Below are positions 1 through 6,850 of a stretch of DNA of 8,488 nucleotides, one piece after another (the first letter of the stretch is position 1; the number at the start of each line of letters is the position of its first letter). The position numbers and the translations under genes were made by a program. Where the stretch lies: NCBI GenBank assembly GCA_964586775.1, contig CAZPJD010000054.1:1-8488 (forward strand), read 5' to 3'. The notes under the pieces were generated by a model. It made no database searches. It was given only the letters and a program-made list of their open reading frames with translations, and was not told the origin of the DNA. This stretch comes from JADLEX01 sp964586775. GTDB taxonomy: Bacteria; Lernaellota; Lernaellaia; JACKCT01.

Positions 1-69
1 GACGGCGACCGGGCCGCTCGCGGTGTTCAGGGTCGATCGTGCGCCGAAGCTGTTTCGCAGTGCGTTCAT
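1..69 (-). CDS. acnA: Aconitate hydratase, N-terminal fragment (cut by window edge)
   Basis: Only the first 23 codons are inside the window. Reading leftward from the ATG at 69-67 gives MNALRNSFGARSTLNTASG followed by PVAV. The segment SFGARSTL close to the start, followed by a short polar stretch, is the characteristic beginning of AcnA-type aconitases (iron-sulfur enzymes of the TCA cycle that interconvert citrate and isocitrate), which normally run to about 900 residues. A clear ribosome binding site, GGGGAG at 80-75, sits 5 nt before the ATG, supporting a real start. The gene follows metH in the same direction, separated by a strong terminator, so it is probably a separate transcription unit. 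The catalytic residues and the cluster cysteines lie outside the window, so the call rests on N-terminal similarity only. An aconitase-family relative (2-methylcitrate dehydratase type or IRP-like) cannot be excluded. Confidence 0.72.
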   Translation of the reverse strand, partial: MNALRNSFGARSTLNTASGPVAV

Positions 70-74
70 ATTGG

Positions 75-80
75 CTCCCC
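75..80 (-). promoter_or_regulatory. Ribosome binding site of the aconitase gene
   Basis: The minus strand reads GGGGAG at 80-75, followed by five bases and then ATG at 69-67. This is a near-ideal Shine-Dalgarno sequence and spacing, and it is the main support for a gene start at the very edge of the window. Confidence 0.65.
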
Positions 81-120
81 ACGTGCGGCGGTGGCCCGGG
101 CTGGTCGGCGCCGGTCCAAG

Positions 121-158
121 AAAACATCAAAAACGACGCCCCAAATGCGTGGGCGTCG
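121..158 (-). terminator. Rho-independent terminator downstream of metH
   Basis: On the minus strand a perfect 8-bp stem CGACGCCC / GGGCGTCG (158-151 with 141-134) encloses a 9-nt loop and is followed immediately by a T-rich tract, TTTTTGATGTTTT (133-121). The stem is almost entirely G/C, and the T-run lies on the 3' side only when read in the metH direction, which fixes the orientation. It lies 87 nt after the metH stop codon and 51 nt before the aconitase start. It should end metH transcription and insulate the aconitase gene. Confidence 0.85.
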
Positions 159-245
159 AACCTCTCCGAATAGCGGCATTCGAATGACTCGAAAACCGGG
201 CGGTACGCTATCGCCGAGCGCGACCGAAATCAAGTTTTCGCGTTC

Positions 246-3200
246 TCAAACCGCGAAGTATTTCGCCCGGGGGTGGTGGCAGACGATCGCCGAGGTCGAA
301 AACTCCGGCACCATCTGGAAACTCTCGGTGACCAACACGCCGATCCGTGACGCGCCGAGCAGTTCGATGAGCGCGGCGTTCGCAGACAGATCGGGGCAGG
401 CCGGGTAACCGAAACCGTATCGCCCGCCCGCGTACTTTTGCGTGACCAGATCCTGCCAGCCGAGCCGCGCGGACTCGCCGATGCCCAGGTCGTGACGCAT
501 CATTTCGTGCGCATATTCGGCCAGCGCGTCGGTCGCTTCGGTCGCGAGCCCGTGGAAGAGGTAGTAGTCGGCAAACGCGTCGCGCTCGAAGACGGCCTTG
601 GCGCGATGCTCCGCTTCTTCCCCGATCGTGACCACGAAAAGCCCCGCCGCGTCGCCGTCCGGGTGGAAGAAATCCGCGATGCAAAGCCCCGCGCCGGATG
701 TCTGCCGTGGGAAGTCGAGCCGGACTTCGCGGCCTTCGTGCGTGAGGACGAGGGCGTCGCCATCGGGCCGCGCGGCGAACCACCCGTAGGCGATTCGCGG
801 CGTGAACAACCGCTCGGCCTTGATGACGCGCTGGAACTCCCGATATTTGGGGCGCACCGTCTTTTCGATCAGGTCGCGATATTCGTTCGCGCCCATTTCG
901 CCGCGTCGATACCCCCATCGGCCGCGGAAAAGCGCGACTTCGTTGAGATAGGACCACAGCGCCTCGATCTTCACGTCGTCCACGATCCGCGCACCCCAAA
1001 ACGGCGGCGTCGGCGGAGTCACGCGCTCGATGACTGCCGGAGCGACGGGCGCGAGGGGGCGTGGCGCTTCGTCCTCGATCACCGGATCGGGCGGGGTCTT
1101 TCCCTCGGCCACGTGCTGCATGGCAACGAGTCCCGCGAAGGCATCGGCGCAGTAGCTCACCGTGCCGGTCGTATACGCGGGCTTCAGGCTGTCGCGGACG
1201 AATTCGGGCGTGAGCGCCGCGCCGCCGACCAGCACCGGTGTGGTGAATCCCGCGTCGGACATGGCCTTGAGGTTGTCGATCATGAGCATGGCCGAGCTGA
1301 CGAGCAAGCCCGACATGCCGACAACGTCCGCGCCGTGCGCGCGGGCTTCGTCCATGATGCGCTGGACGGGCACTTTGGTGCCGAGATTGACGACGCGAAA
1401 GCCGTTGTTGCTGACGATGATGTCGACGAGGTTTTTGCCGATGTCGTGCACGTCGCCGCGCACCGTGGCGATGACGAGGGTCTTCGCCGCGCCCGCCGGG
1501 TCCTCGGCCGAGAAATGCGGTTTGATTCGATCGACCGCGCGCTTCATCGCCTCGGCGCTTTTGAGCACGAAGGGCAGTTGCAGCTTGCCCGCGCCGAACA
1601 GATCGCCGACGTGCTTCATCGCGGGCACGAGGATGTCGTTCAGAATCGCCTCGGCGCTCATCTGGCCGAGCAGCATGTCGAGATTCGGCTCCACCAGCGT
1701 GGACTTTCCCTTGACGATGCCCTCGTGAACCGCCTCGGTGGGCGACAGCAAGCGCGCCGCGTCGTCGCTCTCGAAATCGGCGCGAGATTCGAAATGGCGG
1801 ATGAACGCCTCGAGCGGCTCATCGCCCCGGTTGTGGATCACGTCGAGCGCCGCGTTGATGTCCGCGGCGTCAAGTTCCGCGAGGGGCACGATGTGTTTGG
1901 GATTCAGGATCGCCGCGTCGAGCCCCGCCTTCAGGCACTCGTCCAAAAACACCGAGTTCAGGACGCGCCGCCCCTTCATGGCGAGGCCGAAGCTCACGTT
2001 CGAGAGCCCGAGCAGCGTCCAGACGCCGGGAATCTCGGCCTTGATGCGGCGGATCGCGGTCATCGTCTCCATGGCCGACGTCTTGAGCGACGGATCGCCC
2101 GATCCCACCGTGAACGTGAGAGGGTCGATGAAGAGATCGGGCGCGCGCAAGCCGTAGTCGTTCACGCAACGCAGGGCGAGGCGTTTCGCAATGGCGACCT
2201 TGCGCTCGGCCGTCATCGCCATGCCCTCTTCGTCGATGGTCAGGCAGACCAGCGCGGCGCCGTGGCGCCTCGCCATGGGGCCCACGAGGTCTGCGCGCGT
2301 TCCGCCGTCCTCGAGGTTGATCGAGTTGATGACCGCGCGCCCGGCGTAGCGCTTGAGCGCGAGTTCGGCCACGTCGGCGTAGTTCGTGTCGATCATGATC
2401 GGTAGGCGGCACTCGCGGGCGGCGCGCGCCACCATCACGTCCATGTGGTGCCGTTCGTCCTGCCCGGCGTAGGCGACGGACAGATCCGCCGCGTGGCTGC
2501 CGTGCTCTTCCTGCTCGGCGAGGATCTCGAACGCGGCGTCGTGCCGCCCGGCCAGCATGGCGTCGCGAAACGCCTTCGAGCCCGTGGCGTTGGCGCGTTC
2601 GCCGAAAAAGAGCGGCGCGGGCTCCTGCCGAATATCGACCGACGAAAATAGACTGCCGATCGCTTCGATGCGCTCCACGGGCCGATCCAGCGGCGTGACG
2701 CCCGCCACGGCGCCGGCCAGCGCGCGGATGTGATCGGGAGTTGTGCCGCAGCAACCGCCCACGAAATGAATGCGCATCTCGCCCACGAACCGGCGCAGCG
2801 ACTGCGAGAACTCGGCGGGCTGTTCCGGGAAACGCACGCCCTCGGCGCTCGGCATGGGGATGCCCGCGTTGGGGTAGACGCCCACGAGCCCGGGCCAGCG
2901 CTGCGAGAGCACCTCGAGATGTGGGCGCATGGCGAGCGGCCCGGTGGCGCAATTCATCCCGAGCACGTCCACGTCGAAGGCCGAGAGCACGGTCACGCAC
3001 CCCGGCATGTCGGTGCCGGTGAGCAGCGTGCCGGTCTGCTCAATCGTCACCGACACGTAGATCGGCACCGAGCGTCCGTGCGCCATGGCGTCGCGCGCGG
3101 CGGCGAGGGCGGCCTTGACCTGCAAGAGGTCCTGACACGTCTCGATGAGCAGCAGATCGACCCCGCCGTCGAGCAGACCCTCGATCTGACGGCGGTGGCC

Positions 3201-3608
3201 CTCGTAGAGGTCGTCGTATGTCGTTTGGCCGAGCGTGGCGAGCTTGGTGCCCGGGCCGATGGAGCCGGCGACGAAGCGGGGGCGATCCGGCGTCGCATGC
3301 GCGTCCGCGGCGGCGCGGGCGAGCGATGCGGCGATGCGGTTGATCTCTTCGGTGCGCGCTTGAAGGTCGTACTCGGCGAGGGTATTCGCCGATCCGCCGA
3401 AGGTGTTGGTCTCGACGATATCCGCCCCGGCGGCGAGGTAGTTTTCGTGAATCGAGCGAATTTTCTCGGGCGCGACGAGGTTCAGGTACTCGCTGCACCC
3501 GAGATTGCCGTCCCACGCCTCCTCGGGCAGGCCGAGCGCGTGGATCTGCGTGCCCATCGCGCCGTCGAGAACGAGGATGCGTTTTTTCGCGTGTTCGAGG
3601 ATGCTCAC
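246..3608 (-). CDS. metH: Cobalamin-dependent methionine synthase (5-methyltetrahydrofolate-homocysteine methyltransferase)
   Basis: This cytosolic enzyme transfers the methyl group of 5-methyl-THF through cobalamin to homocysteine, making methionine. All four modules are present in the standard order. The homocysteine domain (about 1-300) has zinc ligands Cys220 (MNCATGP) and Cys286/Cys287 (GGCCGTT). The pterin-binding barrel (about 330-600) starts at FFGERANATGSKAF. The cobalamin cap and B12 domain (about 620-840) carry DVHDIGKN, with His721 as lower axial ligand, and a later MSGLLVSS. After a Pro-rich linker (about 845-870), the reactivation domain ends with the AdoMet-binding RxxxGYPACPD (Arg1063 onward). 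At 1120 residues it is slightly shorter than E. coli MetH (1227), with no frameshift. A GTG at 3608 is preferred because AAGGA (3621-3617) lies 8 nt upstream of it; the in-frame GTG at 3614 is only 2 nt from that site. The 76-nt gap to the upstream dehydrogenase gene is too short for a cobalamin riboswitch, and I see no strong promoter there, so the two may be co-transcribed. Confidence 0.98.
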   Translation of the reverse strand: MSILEHAKKRILVLDGAMGTQIHALGLPEEAWDGNLGCSEYLNLVAPEKIRSIHENYLAAGADIVETNTFGGSANTLAEYDLQARTEEINRIAASLARAAADAHATPDRPRFVAGSIGPGTKLATLGQTTYDDLYEGHRRQIEGLLDGGVDLLLIETCQDLLQVKAALAAARDAMAHGRSVPIYVSVTIEQTGTLLTGTDMPGCVTVLSAFDVDVLGMNCATGPLAMRPHLEVLSQRWPGLVGVYPNAGIPMPSAEGVRFPEQPAEFSQSLRRFVGEMRIHFVGGCCGTTPDHIRALAGAVAGVTPLDRPVERIEAIGSLFSSVDIRQEPAPLFFGERANATGSKAFRDAMLAGRHDAAFEILAEQEEHGSHAADLSVAYAGQDERHHMDVMVARAARECRLPIMIDTNYADVAELALKRYAGRAVINSINLEDGGTRADLVGPMARRHGAALVCLTIDEEGMAMTAERKVAIAKRLALRCVNDYGLRAPDLFIDPLTFTVGSGDPSLKTSAMETMTAIRRIKAEIPGVWTLLGLSNVSFGLAMKGRRVLNSVFLDECLKAGLDAAILNPKHIVPLAELDAADINAALDVIHNRGDEPLEAFIRHFESRADFESDDAARLLSPTEAVHEGIVKGKSTLVEPNLDMLLGQMSAEAILNDILVPAMKHVGDLFGAGKLQLPFVLKSAEAMKRAVDRIKPHFSAEDPAGAAKTLVIATVRGDVHDIGKNLVDIIVSNNGFRVVNLGTKVPVQRIMDEARAHGADVVGMSGLLVSSAMLMIDNLKAMSDAGFTTPVLVGGAALTPEFVRDSLKPAYTTGTVSYCADAFAGLVAMQHVAEGKTPPDPVIEDEAPRPLAPVAPAVIERVTPPTPPFWGARIVDDVKIEALWSYLNEVALFRGRWGYRRGEMGANEYRDLIEKTVRPKYREFQRVIKAERLFTPRIAYGWFAARPDGDALVLTHEGREVRLDFPRQTSGAGLCIADFFHPDGDAAGLFVVTIGEEAEHRAKAVFERDAFADYYLFHGLATEATDALAEYAHEMMRHDLGIGESARLGWQDLVTQKYAGGRYGFGYPACPDLSANAALIELLGASRIGVLVTESFQMVPEFSTSAIVCHHPRAKYFAV

Positions 3609-3616
3609 GGCCACCG

Positions 3617-3621
3617 TCCTT
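3617..3621 (-). promoter_or_regulatory. Ribosome binding site deciding the metH start
   Basis: The minus strand reads AAGGA at 3621-3617. It is 8 nt from the GTG at 3608 but only 2 nt from the in-frame GTG at 3614, so the downstream GTG is the more likely start. The difference is two residues. Confidence 0.55.
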
Positions 3622-3684
3622 CGCGTCGGGCGCCGGTTTTAGCCGGGCGCAAACGAAAAAACAATGAGCCGGGCGAGTCTCGTC

Positions 3685-5379
3685 TCAGGCGAGATCGGCC
3701 CCCAACACGGCGTCGATCTTCTCCAGATATGCGCCATCTTCCTCGGGCTTGTACCCCGGGCGCAAATGTCGGTCGAAAATGAAATCGGCGATGGCGCCCG
3801 TCGCGGTCGATTCGCCGCGCGCGGCTTCCCACGCGGATTGTTCGAGAAGCAGGGCGACCTGCGTCGCCTGCATGAGCGATTCGAGGTGCCGCTTGATGTG
3901 CAGTGCGGCGTAGCCCTCGTCGCCGAGGCACAGATGCAGCGCGTTCAGAATCTCCGCCCATCGCGAAGGCAGTTCGCTCGCCGTCTCGCCGGAGCACGAC
4001 TCCACGCAAGCGCGCACGCGACGGTCGACCGCGTCGACCAGCCCGAGCTTCTGCGCATCCTTGAGCACCTGCATGCACAGCACGTTGTGGCTGCCCTCCC
4101 AGCTTTCGAGCACGATCGCGTCGCGATAGAGACGGGGAAGGATCGAGAAGGTTTCGATGGTGCCGTTGCCGCCGAAGATCTCGACGCCGCGATGCACAAC
4201 ATCGCTACACATCACGCTCGTCCAATATTTGTTCGCGTTGACGAGCAGCCGATATAGCGCCTGCTCCTCCGCCCCCGCCGCGCCCGTGTCGATCCGGTCG
4301 ATCAGGCCCGCGAGCTCAAAGGTCGAGGTCAGTGCGGCGGCCTCCTCGGCCTTCATGATCGCGAGCGTCTCGCGCACGAGGGGATAACGGCCAATGGGAT
4401 GCCCGAACGCCTCGCGATGCTTCGCGAACGCGACGCACTCCAGGTACGCGCGCCGCATCGCCGATGCCGCACCGAGCGCGTTCATGAAGCGCGAGGTGTT
4501 GAGCACGATGCCGACGGCGATCTTGAAGCCCTCGTCGAGTTTACCGATCGGCCAGGCGAGCGCGGCGTCGAAATCGATCTCGGCCGTGGCGAGGGTGCGC
4601 GTGCCGATCTTCTCCTTCAGGCGGCGCACCACGAATCCGTTGGCCGATCCGTCGTCGAGCTTGCGCGGCACGAGAAAACAGCCGAGGCCCTTGGTGCCGG
4701 CGGGCGCGCCAACGGGCCGCGCGGTGACGAGGAAGAGATCGGCATGGGCCACCGAGCAAAACCACTTTTCGCCGCGCAGGCGATACGTTCCCGGAATCGC
4801 GGGGTCGGGCACGGCCTCGACCGCGTTCGCCCCGACGTCGCTGCCGCCCTGCACCTCGGTGAGAAACTGGCTGCCGATGAGCGCATCGCCGAAACGCGGC
4901 GTGAGCAGGCCGGGCAGCCAGCGCGCCTTCAGCTCTTTCGACCCCTTCGCCTGCAACGCACGCACGAGGCCCGACGTGCACGTGACCGGGCACAGGTGGC
5001 CCATCTCGCCGCAGTGGCCGAGCAGGTAGAAGAGCACGCTCTGATGGCGGATCGATCCGGGTTTTTCGAGGCACGCGACGATGCCCGCGTCGTAGGCGGG
5101 TTTGCCGGCGCGGTGGTTGTGGGGCGAGAACACCACATCCTCGCGGCGGTTGCCGACGCCGTCGAACCGCTCGACGCGCGGGTGGTTCCACCAGCGATCG
5201 TCTTCCATCGCGGCCGGGTCCACGACCTCCTGCACGACTTTTGCGAACGCGCGATACTCCTCGGCGTTCCCGAATGCGTGGCGGGCGAGCAGGCTCGCGA
5301 GCAAGGGATTGGAATCGAAAATATTCGTCCGTTTTTCATCGAGCCAACGATTCAGATGAGCGCGCTCGGCCTCGAACAT
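3685..5379 (-). CDS. Acyl-CoA dehydrogenase family flavoprotein, AidB-like
   Basis: The 564-residue protein is an FAD-dependent acyl-CoA dehydrogenase fold. The flavin/substrate region is seen in SQFLTEVQGGSDVGAN (about 170-185), which matches the TExQGGSDV signature of AidB-type members, then RLRGEKWFCS (200-209). Later come FAKHREAFGHPIGRYPLV (318-335) and GGNGTIETFSILPRLYRD (403-420), followed by WEGSHN (427-432), whose Glu428 aligns with the catalytic base position of the superfamily. Residues about 440-564 form an extra C-terminal helical region, as in AidB and the long acyl-CoA dehydrogenases; typical short/medium-chain enzymes have about 380 residues. Start: ATG 5379 has GGAGG 5 nt upstream; an in-frame ATG at 5454 would add 25 residues but lacks a ribosome binding site. 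No electron-transfer flavoprotein, ligase or thiolase gene is nearby, so the substrate cannot be told. A role in alkylation-damage response, as for E. coli AidB, is not shown by the sequence; the C-terminal region is not conspicuously basic. Confidence 0.9.
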   Translation of the reverse strand: MFEAERAHLNRWLDEKRTNIFDSNPLLASLLARHAFGNAEEYRAFAKVVQEVVDPAAMEDDRWWNHPRVERFDGVGNRREDVVFSPHNHRAGKPAYDAGIVACLEKPGSIRHQSVLFYLLGHCGEMGHLCPVTCTSGLVRALQAKGSKELKARWLPGLLTPRFGDALIGSQFLTEVQGGSDVGANAVEAVPDPAIPGTYRLRGEKWFCSVAHADLFLVTARPVGAPAGTKGLGCFLVPRKLDDGSANGFVVRRLKEKIGTRTLATAEIDFDAALAWPIGKLDEGFKIAVGIVLNTSRFMNALGAASAMRRAYLECVAFAKHREAFGHPIGRYPLVRETLAIMKAEEAAALTSTFELAGLIDRIDTGAAGAEEQALYRLLVNANKYWTSVMCSDVVHRGVEIFGGNGTIETFSILPRLYRDAIVLESWEGSHNVLCMQVLKDAQKLGLVDAVDRRVRACVESCSGETASELPSRWAEILNALHLCLGDEGYAALHIKRHLESLMQATQVALLLEQSAWEAARGESTATGAIADFIFDRHLRPGYKPEEDGAYLEKIDAVLGADLA

Positions 5380-5384
5380 CGCCG

Positions 5385-5389
5385 CCTCC
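5385..5389 (-). promoter_or_regulatory. Ribosome binding site deciding the acyl-CoA dehydrogenase start
   Basis: A consensus GGAGG on the minus strand (5389-5385) is followed by 5 nt and the ATG at 5379. It is the strongest Shine-Dalgarno site in the window and favours this start over the upstream in-frame ATG at 5454. Confidence 0.75.
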
Positions 5390-5422
5390 ACCAAGAAATA
5401 AGAGAAACCCCAAAGCCGCGAC

Positions 5423-5451
5423 ATCATCGCGCCCGCGGACATGGACGTCAA
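5423..5451 (-). promoter_or_regulatory. Possible sigma70-type promoter for the acyl-CoA dehydrogenase gene
   Basis: On the minus strand TTGACG (5451-5446, 5 of 6 to the -35 consensus) is separated by 17 nt from GATGAT (5428-5423, 4 of 6 to the -10). This lies in the 100-nt gap between the DUF167 gene and the dehydrogenase and would leave a leader of roughly 40 nt. The -10 is weak, so this is a candidate only. If real, it also argues against the ATG at 5454 as the translation start. Confidence 0.35.
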
Positions 5452-5479
5452 CAAATTTCGGTCGAATATTCCGGACGAA

Positions 5480-5770
5480 TCAGGCGTCGACGAGAGCGGC
5501 CATCACGGCGGGCGCGGCGATTCCCCGCACTCTGAGCGTCTTGTTGCGCGAGGTTTCGCCGTGCTCGATCTCGATCGACGAGCGGGGAACGCCGAGCCGT
5601 TTCGCGACCAACAGGATGAGATGCGCATTGGCTTCGTGATCGACGGGCGGGCTGGTGACGGCGACTTTGAGGCGGCCTTCGTGTACCGGTCCGACTCGGT
5701 CGCGCGACGCGCGGGGAGCGAGACGAATATCGAGCAGAACGTCGCCGCCCTGTTCGCGAACGGGATTCAT
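5480..5770 (-). CDS. DUF167 / YggU family protein
   Basis: A 96-residue protein of the DUF167 (YggU) family, a small widespread alpha/beta fold of unknown biochemical role. Visible hallmarks are DIRLAPRASRDRVGPVHEGRLKVAVTSPP split across residues 14-42 (the family's 'V.P.AS...G...G.LKV.V..PP' pattern), then VDHEANAHLILLVAKRLGV, and IEIEHGETSRNKTLRVRG near the C terminus (the 'G..SR.K...I.G' pattern). Length is normal for the family. The usual VxGxAN turn is VDHEAN here, with His in place of the conserved Gly. The ATG is 4 nt after the divIVA stop with no obvious Shine-Dalgarno sequence, so translation is probably coupled to divIVA. This pairing with DivIVA recurs in many bacteria, often with yggT and yggS nearby, which supports the call but gives no function. 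The long in-frame extension upstream of this ATG is a divIVA shadow and is not used. Confidence 0.9.
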   Translation of the reverse strand: MNPVREQGGDVLLDIRLAPRASRDRVGPVHEGRLKVAVTSPPVDHEANAHLILLVAKRLGVPRSSIEIEHGETSRNKTLRVRGIAAPAVMAALVDA

Positions 5771-5774
5771 GGCG

Positions 5775-6278
5775 TCAGGATCGCTGGGGGAAGACCTTGA
5801 GCTTCGCGGACTCGTTGTCGTCCTCGCGGGTGCGTTCGCTGCTCGCCTCGAGCAGTTCGTGATGCGCGTGAAGGACCGCGCGAAGCTGCGATTCGAGCTG
5901 CACGCGCTGGCGCCTGATCTCGGCGATCTCATCGTGAATGCGCTGCACGTCGCGCCGCGCCGACTCGACGATCTTGTCGGCCTCGACGCGTGACTGGGCG
6001 ACAATGACCTCGGCCTCTTTTTGCGCATTGACCTTCATGTCGTCGATGATCTTCTGCGCGCTGATGATGGCGTCCTTGAGGATGCGCTCGCTCGCGTGCA
6101 GTTCGGCGAGCTGCGCCTCCTGGCGGCTCACGCGCTCACGCTGCATTTCCAGTTGGCGCAGGGCGTCCTCATAGTCGAGACGCACGAGTTCGAGGAAGCT
6201 GTCCACCTCGGCGGATTCGTACTTCCCGCCCTTTTTACGGAACTCGTGATGCTGAATGTCGAGCGGCGTCAGTTTCAT
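5775..6278 (-). CDS. DivIVA domain-containing coiled-coil protein
   Basis: A 167-residue protein starting MKLTPLDIQHHEFRKK and continuing GGKYESAEVDSFLELV, the N-terminal DivIVA lipid-binding motif (LTPLDI...F.....GY...EVD.FL). Residues about 32-145 are a nearly unbroken heptad-like coiled coil rich in Glu, Arg, Gln and Ala, and the last 20 residues are polar and probably disordered. DivIVA-family proteins bind negatively curved membrane at poles and septa and recruit division, growth or segregation factors; the family predicts a peripheral membrane scaffold at the cytoplasmic face. The partner here is unknown. GGGAG sits 6 nt before the ATG at 6278. It has its own promoter (6331-6358) and is followed after 4 nt by the DUF167 gene, so the two form a likely bicistronic operon. 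The yggS-proC-yggT genes that often precede divIVA in other genomes are absent directly upstream. Confidence 0.92.
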   Translation of the reverse strand: MKLTPLDIQHHEFRKKGGKYESAEVDSFLELVRLDYEDALRQLEMQRERVSRQEAQLAELHASERILKDAIISAQKIIDDMKVNAQKEAEVIVAQSRVEADKIVESARRDVQRIHDEIAEIRRQRVQLESQLRAVLHAHHELLEASSERTREDDNESAKLKVFPQRS

Positions 6279-6330
6279 CTCACGCTCCCGTCGCGCTCCG
6301 GTTTTCCCCGCCCCGTTGACCGTTCGGCGC

Positions 6331-6358
6331 CTTATACCACCGGGGCGCGGCGTGTCAC
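6331..6358 (-). promoter_or_regulatory. Sigma70-type promoter of the divIVA-DUF167 operon
   Basis: On the minus strand GTGACA (6358-6353, 5 of 6 to TTGACA) and TATAAG (6336-6331, 5 of 6 to TATAAT) are 16 nt apart, in the 92-nt gap between the upstream stop codon and the divIVA start. Transcription would begin near 6324, leaving a leader of about 46 nt. In such G+C-rich DNA an A/T-rich TATAAG box stands out. A 7-bp G/C inverted repeat, CGCCCCG (6347-6341) and CGGGGCG (6315-6309), straddles the -10 and could be an operator or chance. Confidence 0.55.
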
Positions 6359-6370
6359 AAGAGACCGGCG

Positions 6371-6850
6371 TCAGTTCGCGGCGAGTCGCGACTCGACCGC
6401 TTCGACCGACGCGAGAAGATCCTGAATCATCGTGGTGAGTTCATCCTTGCCGATTCCTTTTTCAGTCGCGACCGACCGCGACAAGCGCAGCTCGCCGCTC
6501 GACTCGTCCCACTCCAGCTTCGAGAGGGCGAGGCCGTAGTTGAGGCGCAGAATCGTCCGCGCCCGGTCGCACCATTTCGGGTCTTTGGGGTCGAGCTTCG
6601 GCAGATCGACGATGGCGAGGTACAAAAAGTTCGCCTTGGCGTCGAGGCGCGCAAAGAATTTGCGCGATTTCGCCGCGTCGAACCCGGTGGAGAACTCCAG
6701 TGCGTCCTCGCCCGCCTTCGTCGTCTTGATCTTCAGGGCGTCGAGGTGCGCCTGAAGATCGGTGATCTTTGCACCCTGCGCGAAAACCGCGCCGGGCCAC
6801 GCCATGGCGAGGGCGAAGGCCACGAGCACGAGCGCGCGCCGCGCGGGCAT
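6371..6850 (-). CDS. Small exported protein, YbjN-like
   Basis: A 159-residue protein. The N terminus MPARRALVLVAFALAMAWPG, followed by AVFAQG, is a classic Sec signal peptide: basic start, hydrophobic core, and a probable signal peptidase I cut after VFA (residue 24). That leaves a mature protein of about 135 residues in the periplasm or outside. The mature part resembles YbjN-type proteins (chaperone-like alpha/beta fold related to type III secretion chaperones): a helix near 30-40, strands around LEFSTGF and NFLYLAIVDLP, then LRLNYGLALSKLEWDESSGE and LRLSRSV, followed by a helix DELTTMIQDLLASVEAVESRL. This family assignment is by pattern only. No catalytic motif is visible. The ATG overlaps the TGA of the phosphoesterase gene by one base (TGATG), pointing to translational coupling and a linked role. 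An upstream in-frame ATG at 6946 lies inside that gene and would destroy the signal peptide, so it is rejected. Confidence 0.8.
   Translation of the reverse strand: MPARRALVLVAFALAMAWPGAVFAQGAKITDLQAHLDALKIKTTKAGEDALEFSTGFDAAKSRKFFARLDAKANFLYLAIVDLPKLDPKDPKWCDRARTILRLNYGLALSKLEWDESSGELRLSRSVATEKGIGKDELTTMIQDLLASVEAVESRLAAN

Noticed and set aside
179..193. Small inverted repeat TTCGA-ATGAC-TCGAA after the metH stop
   Set aside because: A 5-bp stem without a T-run; the strong terminator nearer the aconitase gene already accounts for the 3' end.
438..2405. 655-codon open frame on the plus strand opposite metH
   Set aside because: It is antisense to an unmistakable, complete metH, its translation is rich in Arg, His, Asp and Val with no domain, and long antisense frames are expected in high-G+C coding DNA.
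3622..3684. Possible metH promoter or dehydrogenase terminator around TTGTTTTTTCGTTT (3664-3651 on the minus strand)
   Set aside because: The best promoter match is TTGTTT (3 of 6), 17 nt, TAAAAC (4 of 6), and no G/C-rich stem immediately precedes the T-run; both are too weak to annotate.
2730..3782. 350-codon plus-strand open frame across the metH start and intergenic region
   Set aside because: Low-complexity Arg/Ala/His/Glu composition typical of a high-G+C shadow; it overlaps metH and the end of the dehydrogenase gene.
5380..5454. 25-residue N-terminal extension of the acyl-CoA dehydrogenase from the ATG at 5454
   Set aside because: No ribosome binding site precedes it, it would overlap a candidate promoter, and the ATG at 5379 has a perfect GGAGG at 5 nt.
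4399..5535. 378-codon plus-strand open frame opposite the acyl-CoA dehydrogenase
   Set aside because: Antisense shadow with Arg/Ala/Glu-rich composition and no recognisable motif; the minus-strand flavoprotein fully explains the region.
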